This document shows positions 56,510 through 64,000 of a stretch of 64,000 nucleotides of DNA, piece after piece. The stretch lies in contig JABSOW010000004.1 of the NCBI GenBank assembly GCA_013215465.1, positions 124,001-188,000 on the forward strand, read 5' to 3'. The stretch comes from Colwellia sp. (GTDB taxonomy: Bacteria; Pseudomonadota; Gammaproteobacteria; Enterobacterales; Alteromonadaceae). The translations under genes were made by a program, and so were the position numbers. The notes under the pieces are model-generated. The model had not been told where the DNA came from. It was given only the letters and a program-made list of their open reading frames with translations, and did not search any database. Each line of letters opens with the position of its first letter. Position 1 is the stretch's first letter.

Positions 56510-56832
56510 CGAGCAGGATCACCAGCATGAATAATTTCATCAGCTTGTTTGACCAATTTCCTCAGTACTGTTAATTGCGTTCGGGTAATAGGTTTTAATT
56601 GCCATTGCTGTGGTACTATCGGCAATGTTTCCATATGCCATTTTTTTAACGCGGCATCGTAATCTTCTGGATCCGCTTGCGCGAGGATATGCCCAACACA
56701 CCAACTAACCACATCACCATTGGCAAGTTCAATATGAGTTTTATGGCTTTTATGTGGCTTTGCCAAGGTATGCGACAATGCTGCGGCAATGGCACGACCT
56801 AAACTGGGTTTTTCAGCAATATATAACTTCAA
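56510..56832 (-). pseudogene. 5' fragment of the resident topB
   Basis: About 107 codons from the ATG at 56832 encode a normal topoisomerase III start: YIAEKPSLGRAIAAALSHTL, then GDVVSWCVGHILAQADPEDY and QADEIIHAGDP. Homology stops inside the TOPRIM acidic motif, where GDPDRE would be expected but GDPARV is read. An unrelated frame runs on to 56308. The matching 3' end is at 51885-52058. A truncated non-functional product is expected. Confidence 0.85.
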
Positions 56833-56859
56833 CAGTGATCCACGTTTGAGTAGTTCTTA

Positions 56860-57265
56860 ATGAGTAAGTTCAAGCATAGCTCAATTACTGTTTTTTTGTA
56901 CAGTTATTTTAATGTGCAAGGTGAACAATTAAAGCAAAATATAGTTTCTGGCCGTGTTATTAAGGTAGATAGTGAAATAGGTATCACCATTGAATTATCT
57001 AGCCTAGACAAGAAAGTTGATAACTCAGCTCAAAGCACGCACACTTTATTTTACCGACTGACTTATCATGTTGGTTTAACGCCCCTAAAGGCAACGTTCA
57101 CACTAGCCAAGCTGGTGTAAAAATAGTAAACCCTGATTATTCGGTACTTGGGATATTTATCAGTTAAAAGATAAACAAAACGAAGATAAAACTAAAAAGT
57201 ATATACAAGACGGTGAACAGCAATGGTGGCAGAGTGGCGACCAAGAACACAAGCGCCTAATGTAG
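56860..57265 (+). pseudogene. unknown small gene, probably frameshifted
   Basis: An open frame from ATG 56860 gives 86 residues (SSITVFLYSYFNVQGEQLKQ, then SGRVIKVDSEIGITIELSSL). In another frame, coding-like sequence goes on to a stop at 57263-57265 (LFGTWDIYQLKDKQNEDK, then GEQQWWQSGDQEHKRLM). The two may be one gene split by a frameshift near 57120, or two separate pieces. No family recognised. It is divergent from the topB fragment. Confidence 0.35.
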
Positions 57266-57274
57266 GTTAGGCGC
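57252..57274. terminator. hairpin between convergent small genes
   Basis: AGCGCCTAA and TTAGGCGCT form a perfect 9-bp stem with a 5-6 nt loop at the end of the 56860 unit. There is no T-run on the plus strand. It lies 14 bp beyond the stop of the 55-residue gene on the minus strand. Confidence 0.4.
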
Positions 57275-57287
57275 TGGCACTAGCAAA

Positions 57288-57455
57288 CTAAACTTGATAA
57301 ACCCACGCTAAAAAACGTTTTGAATCGATTGCATTAGTAAACTTGATTAATTTCGAACCATTTTGATCTGTAACAACAATATTATGTTTGTTAACTGAAA
57401 TGGATCTTACTGGTGATTTAATTGAATAAATCATACCTTTATATGTATAAGACAT
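57288..57455 (-). CDS. small protein of 55 residues
   Basis: A short frame from ATG 57455 (MSYTYKGMIYSIKSPVRSIS, then VNKHNIVVTDQNGSKL, ending FLAWVYQV). AAAGAG stands 8 bp before the ATG. The composition (strand-rich with conserved-looking aromatics) is protein-like rather than random. No family recognised. It shares its upstream region with the divergent RRM gene. Confidence 0.5.
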   Translation of the reverse strand: MSYTYKGMIYSIKSPVRSISVNKHNIVVTDQNGSKLIKFTNAIDSKRFLAWVYQV

Positions 57456-57746
57456 AATAAAACTCTTTTAATTTGCGTTAGACGCATGAATAAGAAAAGC
57501 TATATTATTGTGTGAAAAATTTTAGATATTTTTATAAATATCAACTCAATACGAGAATATATCTCGATAACTCAGACAATAATTTTAGCTTAATAAATTG
57601 AGTGATGACTGACTGTGAAAGGGAAAGACAAAACATAGACTATCACTAGAGATAATCAGTTAAATAAACGAGAGGAGAGTAAATAACGGCTTAACTATAT
57701 AGGTAATAGAGGGTTAAGTAAACAGTTTATGGTGACTTCTCATCAA

Positions 57747-57784
57747 TTTATTTATATTAAAAATAGTTTTTTAATATAAATAAA
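57747..57784. promoter_or_regulatory. perfect 17-bp AT-only inverted repeat upstream of the RRM gene
   Basis: TTTATTTATATTAAAAA (57747-57763) pairs perfectly with TTTTTAATATAAATAAA (57768-57784) around TAGT. It lies 70 bp before the RRM start codon, within a 398-bp gene-free gap (57456-57853). In RNA it would be a long hairpin stable only at low temperature, so a cold-responsive leader or terminator-like role is possible. Confidence 0.5.
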
Positions 57785-57853
57785 TAATATTACTTGGTCT
57801 ATTGCAAATATATGAGACAATTCAGATCGCAATAATATACCACATGGCTCATT

Positions 57854-58090
57854 ATGAAACTTTTAGTTCGTAACCTTTCACGTTCAACCACTGAACAAGA
57901 GATCCGTACTTTATTCTCTACTCATGGCTATGTCACTAAGTGTGACTTAGTTTTAGACCAAGCAACAGGTAAATCAAAAGGCTTTGCTTTTGTTGAAATG
58001 CCTACTGAAAGGGAAGCGAAAGCGGCAATTTCTGCCTTACATGAAACCCGAATTGCCAACAATAGAATTCGAGTAAAAATAGCGCAGTAA
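57854..58090 (+). CDS. small RRM RNA-binding protein
   Basis: A 78-residue single RNA-recognition motif protein. RNP2 is LLVRNLS (residues 3-9), and RNP1 is KSKGFAFVEM (about 40-49), with both aromatic positions kept. There is no glycine-rich tail. Such proteins are common in cyanobacteria and marine gammaproteobacteria and are often cold-induced RNA chaperones. The long AT-rich leader with a hairpin fits that. It is monocistronic with a strong terminator. Confidence 0.92.
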   Translation: MKLLVRNLSRSTTEQEIRTLFSTHGYVTKCDLVLDQATGKSKGFAFVEMPTEREAKAAISALHETRIANNRIRVKIAQ

Positions 58091-58114
58091 TAAAAATCAT
58101 TCGGTAAAAAAACT

Positions 58115-58146
58115 AAAAGCCAGCCTCAAATGAGTGCTGGCTTTTT
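58115..58146 (+). terminator. terminator of the RRM gene
   Basis: Stem AAAAGCCAGC and GCTGGCTTTT, loop CTCAAATGAGT, followed by T residues; it may also serve the convergent ketosynthase gene. Confidence 0.92.
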
Positions 58147-58191
58147 ATTGCGTTATATTGACTAACGCACAGCGTTATACCATATCAAGAG

Positions 58192-60102
58192 TTATACCAT
58201 ATCAGAAAATGGGTTTTCTGTCGGTAAGTCAATGGCATGTTTAAATTCAGCGAAAGTTAGGCTGCCATTATTAATTTCAATAGCGTCTTCATCGAGTAAA
58301 CCCTCACCAAATTTATAGATAATATCAAACTCACCTTGGTTAGCGCGTTGACGATAAACCTCTTGTGCTTGCTCGACTAGTATTAGTTTTTGCTGATACT
58401 CAGCCATTACTTGTGCACTATAACGTTTTGTTATCATGGCTACCGTCACTTTAGCTGAGAATACCGCGGCAGTAGCATTGTTACCACCAAAACCTTTCGA
58501 ATTAATAAAAGCGATATCCATATCCCCACAATGCCAATGCTCGGTAGCAATGTTTAAACGGTCACTGTGCACATCATCAGCAATTTTATCTATGGTGGTA
58601 ATGCCGGGCATTATGTTGTCACTAAAAACACCTAAGGCCATGGCCATTTGATCGCCACTAGCAGGGCCTAAGGTGTGACCAACAAAGGCTTTAGCTGCAG
58701 AAACAGGCCAATTATCAATATCAAAGCTCGTTGCTATGCGATCATAAATTAATGACTCTGTAACACGGTTTTGCGGTGTACTTGAGCCATGAGCCAAAAT
58801 AAAACTACGCTGTTGTAGTGACTCTTTACCCAAAACACTTTGCGCTAATGATACCGATTTTGCCATGGTGATATAATTACCCGGACCTGGAGCGGTGATA
58901 GATTTTTTATAACCATCTGCATTAACAAAAACATCGGCGACTGACGCCATTACTTTCGCACCCATTTCAATAACAAGGGCATCATCCATTAACACCACAA
59001 ATTGTGCAGACTCACCAATGGTGAAACCACAGTTATTGCCAAACGGACGACTAGTTCGACGGTGATCAACCTGGTCGGTATTGTCTAATCTTTTTAAACC
59101 CTTTTCATTCGCTAAGGCGCTCATATTACCAAAGCCTTCAATAACTTCGGGGGTAATTGGCGCTTCAGCGCTACCGACAATAGCAACCCGAACTCGGCCT
59201 GCTTTCATGTCTAGCACAGCTGAGCGTAAGTTATATAAAAAAGTGGCACAAGCGCCCGAAGAAGTAACAGTGGTACCGACATTTCCGGTAACATAAGCAT
59301 TAATAAAATCCGTCGACATGGTATTTAATCCTAGTGCTAATTGCTTAGTACTAACACGAGAACCCGACAAACGACTTTTCAACAAACCGCCTAAGCCTTC
59401 AGCTTGCATTTGCCCTACGATAGACGCAGAGTAAGTGCCTACTTGATCCGGGCAGATTTTATCTAAAATAGCATCCCATTCAATACCAGTTGAACGAATA
59501 GCATCAGTAGCCGCAAAAATAGTGGCTTGTAAACCGCGTGGCTGAAAATGGCTTTTATAAAGCGCGCCAGGGTCAAAACCAGTCGGCATTTGTCCTGCCG
59601 CTTTAATGGGGTTGTCACGATATGCGTCATGAGAGATAGTTAAGTTCTCAGGAATTTCAACGCTTACTCTGCCATCACCAATGTCAGTAACAAGCCAGGC
59701 ATGAGGTAATGGATGCGGTAATTCTTTAGCGCGTAATTCAAAACAGATATTCCCATTATTAATCGCATTAACAGGGCTAACATGCATTTTTTGATACCAA
59801 TGAGTCGCATCAGGATCAAAGTGATTTTTTTCTATTTTTCTAATTAAGGTACCATCAAGAATTTGCTGACCAAACTTTGCTTCAATGTCACTGGCAATAA
59901 TTTTATCACCTTGTTGATCAACTAATTGGCCATCTTTATAAGACACCAATTTCATTAAGCTAGCCAAACCCACAAACGTTTCTTGGCGCGCTTCGGCAGT
60001 TATTTTATCAATAACAATACGACGAAAACCTTGATGAAACGAAGTGCGGCCAGCAGCATTAATGCCACCCATACCAATAATTACAGGTAATGATGAAGTC
60101 AT
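58192..60102 (-). CDS. FabY-type beta-ketoacyl-ACP synthase
   Basis: A 636-residue ketosynthase, about 200 residues longer than FabF or FabB because of an N-terminal extension (about 1-200). The catalytic Cys is in TSSGACATFLYN, and the His residues are in ILAHGSSTPQNR and AFVGHTLGPASGDQM. Size and layout match FabY of Pseudomonas aeruginosa, which condenses acetyl-CoA with malonyl-ACP to start fatty acid synthesis. It could instead serve another acyl chain. It is divergent from a GlxA-type regulator. The match is by length and motif memory. Confidence 0.85.
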   Translation of the reverse strand: MTSSLPVIIGMGGINAAGRTSFHQGFRRIVIDKITAEARQETFVGLASLMKLVSYKDGQLVDQQGDKIIASDIEAKFGQQILDGTLIRKIEKNHFDPDATHWYQKMHVSPVNAINNGNICFELRAKELPHPLPHAWLVTDIGDGRVSVEIPENLTISHDAYRDNPIKAAGQMPTGFDPGALYKSHFQPRGLQATIFAATDAIRSTGIEWDAILDKICPDQVGTYSASIVGQMQAEGLGGLLKSRLSGSRVSTKQLALGLNTMSTDFINAYVTGNVGTTVTSSGACATFLYNLRSAVLDMKAGRVRVAIVGSAEAPITPEVIEGFGNMSALANEKGLKRLDNTDQVDHRRTSRPFGNNCGFTIGESAQFVVLMDDALVIEMGAKVMASVADVFVNADGYKKSITAPGPGNYITMAKSVSLAQSVLGKESLQQRSFILAHGSSTPQNRVTESLIYDRIATSFDIDNWPVSAAKAFVGHTLGPASGDQMAMALGVFSDNIMPGITTIDKIADDVHSDRLNIATEHWHCGDMDIAFINSKGFGGNNATAAVFSAKVTVAMITKRYSAQVMAEYQQKLILVEQAQEVYRQRANQGEFDIIYKFGEGLLDEDAIEINNGSLTFAEFKHAIDLPTENPFSDMV

Positions 60103-60239
60103 GATAAAACCTAATTTAACAAAATGAGTAATAAATCTAATATAGCTAGTGTAAAGCTAAGGGTAATATAATAATAAGCAAAAACAGCCATAAAATATGC
60201 CATAATGGCCAAAGATAATCAAAATAGAAACATTTTCTT

Positions 60240-61262
60240 ATGTCTACCGTCAAAAAAAACGAATTACGGTTAAGTTTAGTTATATACCAACATGTATTAG
60301 CCACAGGGCTAACCTTGCCATTAGAGATGTTATTAGCCGGTGAAGCGTTTGCTCGCCGCTATGATAAATCAGCAGTAACACTAACAACCCAGCTAGTTAG
60401 TCAAGAAAGTAAAGCAGTTACTTCTCGCGCCGGCTTAACATTTTATCCTGATATAGTATTAAACGAACTACCCATAGAGCAGATAGCGGTGCCAGATATT
60501 ATTTTAGTGCCTAGTTTATGGCGTAACCCCAGACCGGTATTAAAAAAACACAAAAAGCTGATTGCTTGGCTTCATTACTGCTGGCAACATGGCGCAACCT
60601 TACTTGCCGTGGGTACTGGCGTTTGTTTTTTGGCTGAATCCGGCCTGCTTGATAACCATAGCGCCACTACTCATTGGCATTATGTTGAGCAATTTCAGCG
60701 TGACTATCCGAAAGTAGCCTTAAAACCAGATTTTTTCATCACCCAATCTGAACGTATATATTGTGCTGCTAGTTTAAATGCCTTAGCTGATATTATTGTT
60801 CATATTATCAATCAAACTTATGGCCGAGCGGCAGCGCAAAATGTGGAAAGTAATTTTTCTCATGAAATACGAAAACCTTATGAAGAGCAGCGTTATCTTG
60901 AGGGGGCTGTTGATAGGCATGCTGATGAATTAATTACCCAAGTTCAATTTTGGCTGCGCACTAACTTAAATAGCGAACTGAGCTTGGCCGAATTAGCACA
61001 GCAATTTGGCGTAAGCCCACGCTCTTTTTCTCGTCGTTTTAAGGTAGCAACGGGTATGCGTGCCACCCAATACTGGCAGCAATTACGTATTGAAACGGCA
61101 AAGGACTTACTCGCCGCAAGTAATTTGTCTATTCAAGAAATTGCTTATCATGTTGGCTATCATGATCAAGGACATTTAGCTCGCCTATTTAAACAAAGCC
61201 TGGCATTAACGCCAAAAGATTATCGGGCCATGGTGAGGAAAAAGCTATTTAGTCAAAGTTAA
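60240..61262 (+). CDS. GlxA-type AraC-family transcriptional regulator
   Basis: A 340-residue regulator with an N-terminal DJ-1/PfpI-like sensor domain (about 10-190, with TGVCFLAESGLLD at the nucleophile-elbow position). A C-terminal AraC double helix-turn-helix (about 235-335) follows: LSLAELAQQFGVSPRSFSRR and IQEIAYHVGYHDQGHLARLF. It is divergent from the FabY-like gene with a 137-bp shared promoter region, so control of that gene is likely. Confidence 0.9.
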   Translation: MSTVKKNELRLSLVIYQHVLATGLTLPLEMLLAGEAFARRYDKSAVTLTTQLVSQESKAVTSRAGLTFYPDIVLNELPIEQIAVPDIILVPSLWRNPRPVLKKHKKLIAWLHYCWQHGATLLAVGTGVCFLAESGLLDNHSATTHWHYVEQFQRDYPKVALKPDFFITQSERIYCAASLNALADIIVHIINQTYGRAAAQNVESNFSHEIRKPYEEQRYLEGAVDRHADELITQVQFWLRTNLNSELSLAELAQQFGVSPRSFSRRFKVATGMRATQYWQQLRIETAKDLLAASNLSIQEIAYHVGYHDQGHLARLFKQSLALTPKDYRAMVRKKLFSQS

Positions 61263-61345
61263 TCAAAGCAAATTACACTAATACTTGTCAGTAGCGCTAA
61301 GCTTAGGCAAAATAACCTCGTCAAGATTAACTATCAGAGAATATA

Positions 61346-61993
61346 ATGAGCGAAAAATTATCTACAGCACTATCTATTGCCCAACAGCAAATCAATCAAA
61401 TGCTAACCATGCAAGATGCCATGAACAGCCGCGTAAGTGAAACATGGCGTGACAATGGTTACGAATGGTACCGCGCCATTTGGGTAGAATGTGCTGAAAT
61501 GCTAGATCACCATGGTTGGAAATGGTGGAAACACCAAGAAATTGACATCGCTCAAGTACAACTAGAATTAGTTGATATTTTCCACTTCGGTTTAAGTTTA
61601 CGCTTAATGACGGGTGATTCTGTTGACAGTATTTCCGCAAAATTAGCGAAAGAATTGCATCAAGGTACCGCTGAAAATGATTTTAAAGTCGCCTTAGAAA
61701 ATTTAGCGTCTGCTGCTGTTACCAATAAAGCCTTTGATGCTAAAGCATTAGCTGACTGTATGTCATTAATGAACATGGACTTAAATGAATTATTCCGCCA
61801 ATATGTTGGCAAAAATACTTTAAACTTTTTCCGTCAAGATCATGGCTACAAAGATGGCAGCTACATTAAAATTTGGCATGGCGAAGAAGATAATGAAGTA
61901 TTAGCCAATTTAGTCAATAACTTAGATGCCAGTGCTGATGACTTTCAACAACAGCTATACGCGGCATTGAAAGAAAAATATCCAACAGCGTAA
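61346..61993 (+). CDS. dimeric dUTP diphosphatase
   Basis: A 215-residue all-alpha dUTPase (MazG-like/dUTPase_2 superfamily) that hydrolyses dUTP to dUMP, limiting uracil in DNA. Metal-binding acidic residues are in WVECAEMLDH and QLELVDIFHFGLSL, separated by the WKWWKHQE stretch. The C-terminal half has NFFRQDHGYKDGSYIKIWHG as a further conserved block. It is unrelated to the trimeric Dut of enterics. Confidence 0.88.
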   Translation: MSEKLSTALSIAQQQINQMLTMQDAMNSRVSETWRDNGYEWYRAIWVECAEMLDHHGWKWWKHQEIDIAQVQLELVDIFHFGLSLRLMTGDSVDSISAKLAKELHQGTAENDFKVALENLASAAVTNKAFDAKALADCMSLMNMDLNELFRQYVGKNTLNFFRQDHGYKDGSYIKIWHGEEDNEVLANLVNNLDASADDFQQQLYAALKEKYPTA

Positions 61994-62210
61994 TTACTGG
62001 TTGCGAATTACGAGTCACGAGTTACGAAAAGCTTTGCTGATAGGCAAAGTACTACTCTTACAGCTTACTGCATTACTTAGCCCGCTACTTGAAACTAAAA
62101 CCTCGAAGATATCCGTCTTTGGCACAAATTATGCTTAATAAAGCTTAAGTAAGATACTTTACTCTATATAAAGAGTAAAGCGTCAAGAATTTGAATTGCC
62201 GGAGATGTTT

Positions 62211-62849
62211 ATGGAACTTGTTTTATTTGCTTTAATTAGCCTAATTGTTATTGTGGGTGTGTTGGCAAGTCGTTTAAATGACAGCAGCTTTCCCTTTCCT
62301 TTTGATAGTAAACCTTCAGTATTCACTGCTGCAGAGAAAAACTTCCAAAACCTACTTGAACAAGCCGTAGGACCAAAATATCGTATTATCAACCGAGTAA
62401 AATTAGCCGATATTGTCACTATTCGCAATGGTATTTCTAACCGAGCAAGTCAAAGTGCAGTCACAAATGCCGAAGGGAAATATTTAGACTTTGTTATTTG
62501 TGATAGGAGTACCATGAAGCTTTTAGGGGCTATTGATTTAGTTGATACTCAGGGCAAGGGTTATAAAATTAAAAAAGACTGGTTTGTTAGTGGCGCTTTA
62601 GAAGCAGCTACCATTCCTCACCTGCGCATTAAAGTAAAAGCCAATTACACTCTAGATGAAATTAGAGCCTGTATTAATTCTCGTTTATTAGGTAATCGCT
62701 CACCACAACCTAAAATAAAAGGAAAAATAATTCCTGCGCCTATGCTAAAAGCTCGCTCAAAAACCTCTGGCGCTTTAACTCCTGCGGCAGCACAAGCGCA
62801 ATTGACACCGCAATTATCCGGTCAACCGTTAACTGCATTACCTCATTAG
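62211..62849 (+). CDS. DUF2726 protein with N-terminal membrane helix
   Basis: A 212-residue protein. The ATG at 62211 (MELVLFALISLIVIVGVLAS) has GGAG at 6 bp and is preferred over 62196 and 62205. A membrane helix (residues 2-22) is followed by a DUF2726 domain (about 45-160) with YLDFVICDRSTMKLLGAIDL, which is nuclease-like (Asp-x-Val, then Gln or Lys strand). The C-terminus is Pro/Ala/Gln-rich. Substrate unknown. Confidence 0.8.
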   Translation: MELVLFALISLIVIVGVLASRLNDSSFPFPFDSKPSVFTAAEKNFQNLLEQAVGPKYRIINRVKLADIVTIRNGISNRASQSAVTNAEGKYLDFVICDRSTMKLLGAIDLVDTQGKGYKIKKDWFVSGALEAATIPHLRIKVKANYTLDEIRACINSRLLGNRSPQPKIKGKIIPAPMLKARSKTSGALTPAAAQAQLTPQLSGQPLTALPH

Positions 62850-62871
62850 CTTTATAAGCAAACATTTTAAT

Positions 62872-62896
62872 AAAAACCAGCAACCTGCTGGTTTTT
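62872..62896 (+). terminator. terminator of the DUF2726 gene
   Basis: Stem AAAAACCAGCA and TGCTGGTTTTT with loop ACC and a T-run, 23 bp after the stop. Confidence 0.93.
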
Positions 62897-63114
62897 ATTA
62901 ATTCCCTACTATAATCCCAAGTCCATTACGTTAGCCCCCACGCAGATAAATTCACTGGGATTGCAATAAACTCATTCCAGTAATTGTTCAAACTTCACGC
63001 CATCATTTCAATTGCTAACTTCCTGATTAAAACAAATCAGTCTTCTAAAGATTTTTAGCTAAAGTCAGGTTATAATTCTTTCATATTTAAGTAAAAAATA
63101 AAGAAGATATTAAC

Positions 63115-63825
63115 ATGAAAGCAGGTATTATTGGCGCCATGGAGCCCGAGGTCGCTATTTTAAAAGCAAAACTTTCTCACTGTGAAACCATTACTCACGC
63201 GGGTTATAACTTTTATCAAGGACAAATTGATAACTGCGATGTAGTTATTGTGCAGTCAGGCATTGGCAAGGTAGCTGCCGCACTAGCAACAGCAATACTG
63301 ATAGATAAATTTCAACCAGACTATGTCGTTAATACTGGCTCAGCTGGTGGCTTTGATCCTTCATTAAAAGTAGGCGATATTGTTGTCAGTTCAGAAGTAA
63401 GATACCACGATGTAGATGTTACTGCTTTTGGTTACGAAATAGGTCAATTACCAGCAAACCCTGCCGCGTATATTCCTCATCCAACATTAATTAACGCCGC
63501 ACAAGCCGGGATAAAAAAATTAAATAACATCAACGCCATGCTTGGCTTGATTACTACAGGTGATACTTTTATGACTAAAGAAGATGATATTGCCAAAGCT
63601 CGCGCTAACTTTCCCACGATGGCCGCGGTAGAAATGGAAGGCGCTGCTATTGCTCATACCTGCCATCAATTTAAAGTTCCTTTTGTTATAGTGCGCTCTT
63701 TATCTGATATTGCCGGTATAGAATCACCCACTTCGTTTGATGAATACTTAGAAACAGCATCAGTTAATTCATCTCAGTTAGTGCTAAATATACTTAACGC
63801 CCTAAAAGGTAAAACCCTGAATTAA
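63115..63825 (+). CDS. mtnN: 5'-methylthioadenosine/S-adenosylhomocysteine nucleosidase
   Basis: A 236-residue enzyme that cleaves adenine from MTA and SAH in methyl-cycle and quorum-sensing precursor recycling. It starts GIIGAMEPEVAILKAKL with the catalytic Glu, then VQSGIGKVAAALAT and NTGSAGGFDPSLKVGDIV. The substrate block AVEMEGAAIAHTC and the catalytic Asp in VRSLSDIAG follow. Length is typical. A CbiB-like gene follows, as in several marine gammaproteobacteria. Confidence 0.97.
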   Translation: MKAGIIGAMEPEVAILKAKLSHCETITHAGYNFYQGQIDNCDVVIVQSGIGKVAAALATAILIDKFQPDYVVNTGSAGGFDPSLKVGDIVVSSEVRYHDVDVTAFGYEIGQLPANPAAYIPHPTLINAAQAGIKKLNNINAMLGLITTGDTFMTKEDDIAKARANFPTMAAVEMEGAAIAHTCHQFKVPFVIVRSLSDIAGIESPTSFDEYLETASVNSSQLVLNILNALKGKTLN

Positions 63826-63876
63826 TGTATAAGTCAATGTAGTAATGAATCAAGTAAATGATTAATGGATAAAATA

Positions 63877-64000
63877 ATGATTGATTTCATCACCCTATCT
63901 TCTTTTAGCTATCAGCTATTAATATTAATAATAGTAATAAGCGGTAAGGCGACTATTAGTCATTTTATTCGTCATGAGCCATTACGGTTTTTTCAATTCT
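63877..64000 (+). CDS. CbiB/CobD-like adenosylcobinamide-phosphate synthase (partial)
   Basis: A frame from ATG 63877 (alternative 63865) runs out of the window as MIDFITLSSFSYQLLILIIV then ISHFIRHEPLRFFQF. The hydrophobic start followed by an HPLRFF-like block, and its position after mtnN, resemble CbiB-family membrane proteins of vibrios and shewanellae. Only 41 codons are visible, so the call is tentative. Confidence 0.5.
   Translation, partial: MIDFITLSSFSYQLLILIIVISGKATISHFIRHEPLRFFQF

Noticed and set aside
51885-56832. Complete Tn7-like transposon
   Set aside because: No tnsA/B/C/D genes and no matching second end were found, so only a possible end remnant is reported.

Overview
The window is an AT-rich chromosome segment from a marine gammaproteobacterium, most like Colwellia and relatives (Colwelliaceae, Alteromonadales). 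This rests on the gene set (lpxL, trmB-yggL, glnE, leuABCD behind an attenuator, cca, fbp, acnB, a FabY-type ketosynthase, dimeric dUTPase, mtnN), a cold-shock-style small RRM protein, and protein signatures recognised by eye. No database was searched. Coding density is high, with many short operons on both strands.

Layout. 1-6.4 kb: lpxL, a TcpQ-like envelope protein, an EF-hand protein, tRNA-Phe, a DUF1289 protein, a SulP transporter and ogt. 6.4-11 kb: yggL, trmB and glnE (minus strand), with a 270-bp dispersed repeat between. 11-17.4 kb: a membrane-stress cluster of lipoprotein, DUF350/YjfL, membrane-bound spermidine-synthase-like protein, YjfI/DUF2170, PspA-like YjfJ, YjfK/DUF2491 and a protein with two similar predicted strand-helix-helix units. 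Both transcription units of this cluster begin at the palindrome GACATAWTATGTC, so they look like one regulon. 17.4-19.3 kb: an Lpp-type lipoprotein facing an L,D-transpeptidase that could anchor it to peptidoglycan, and a CYTH enzyme. 19.4-24 kb: YgiM-like SH3 protein, two glycan enzymes and a Wzi-like outer-membrane protein. 24-29.3 kb: leuL leader peptide and attenuator, then leuABCD. 29.4-41 kb: ExeA-GspB fusion, cca, a GH3/elbB pair, a MocR regulator with an MFS pump opposite an EamA transporter, fbp and a small lipoprotein. 41-47.4 kb: two divergent AcnB-type aconitases of different subfamilies. 47.4-51.8 kb: trhO, a secreted HEXXH-like protein, a K+ channel and a YiaV/YiaW-like pair.

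51.8-57.5 kb is the accessory part. The resident topB (DNA topoisomerase III) is broken: its last codons survive near 51.9-52.06 kb and its first ~107 codons at 56.5-56.8 kb. Between them lie a REP-type Y1 transposase with flanking repeats, an unknown ORF and a complete second topB of different sequence. The 5' fragment breaks at a TGTAACA... sequence followed by repeated motifs that look like a transposon end. An element therefore seems to have broken topB while supplying a replacement.

57.8-64 kb returns to core genes: RRM protein with a long AT-hairpin leader, FabY-like ketosynthase divergent from a GlxA-type AraC regulator, dUTPase, DUF2726 protein, mtnN and the start of a CbiB/CobD-like gene.

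The most promising candidates for something undescribed are the palindrome-linked PspA/DUF350/polyamine cluster with its possible dedicated regulator, and the topB-replacing insertion.
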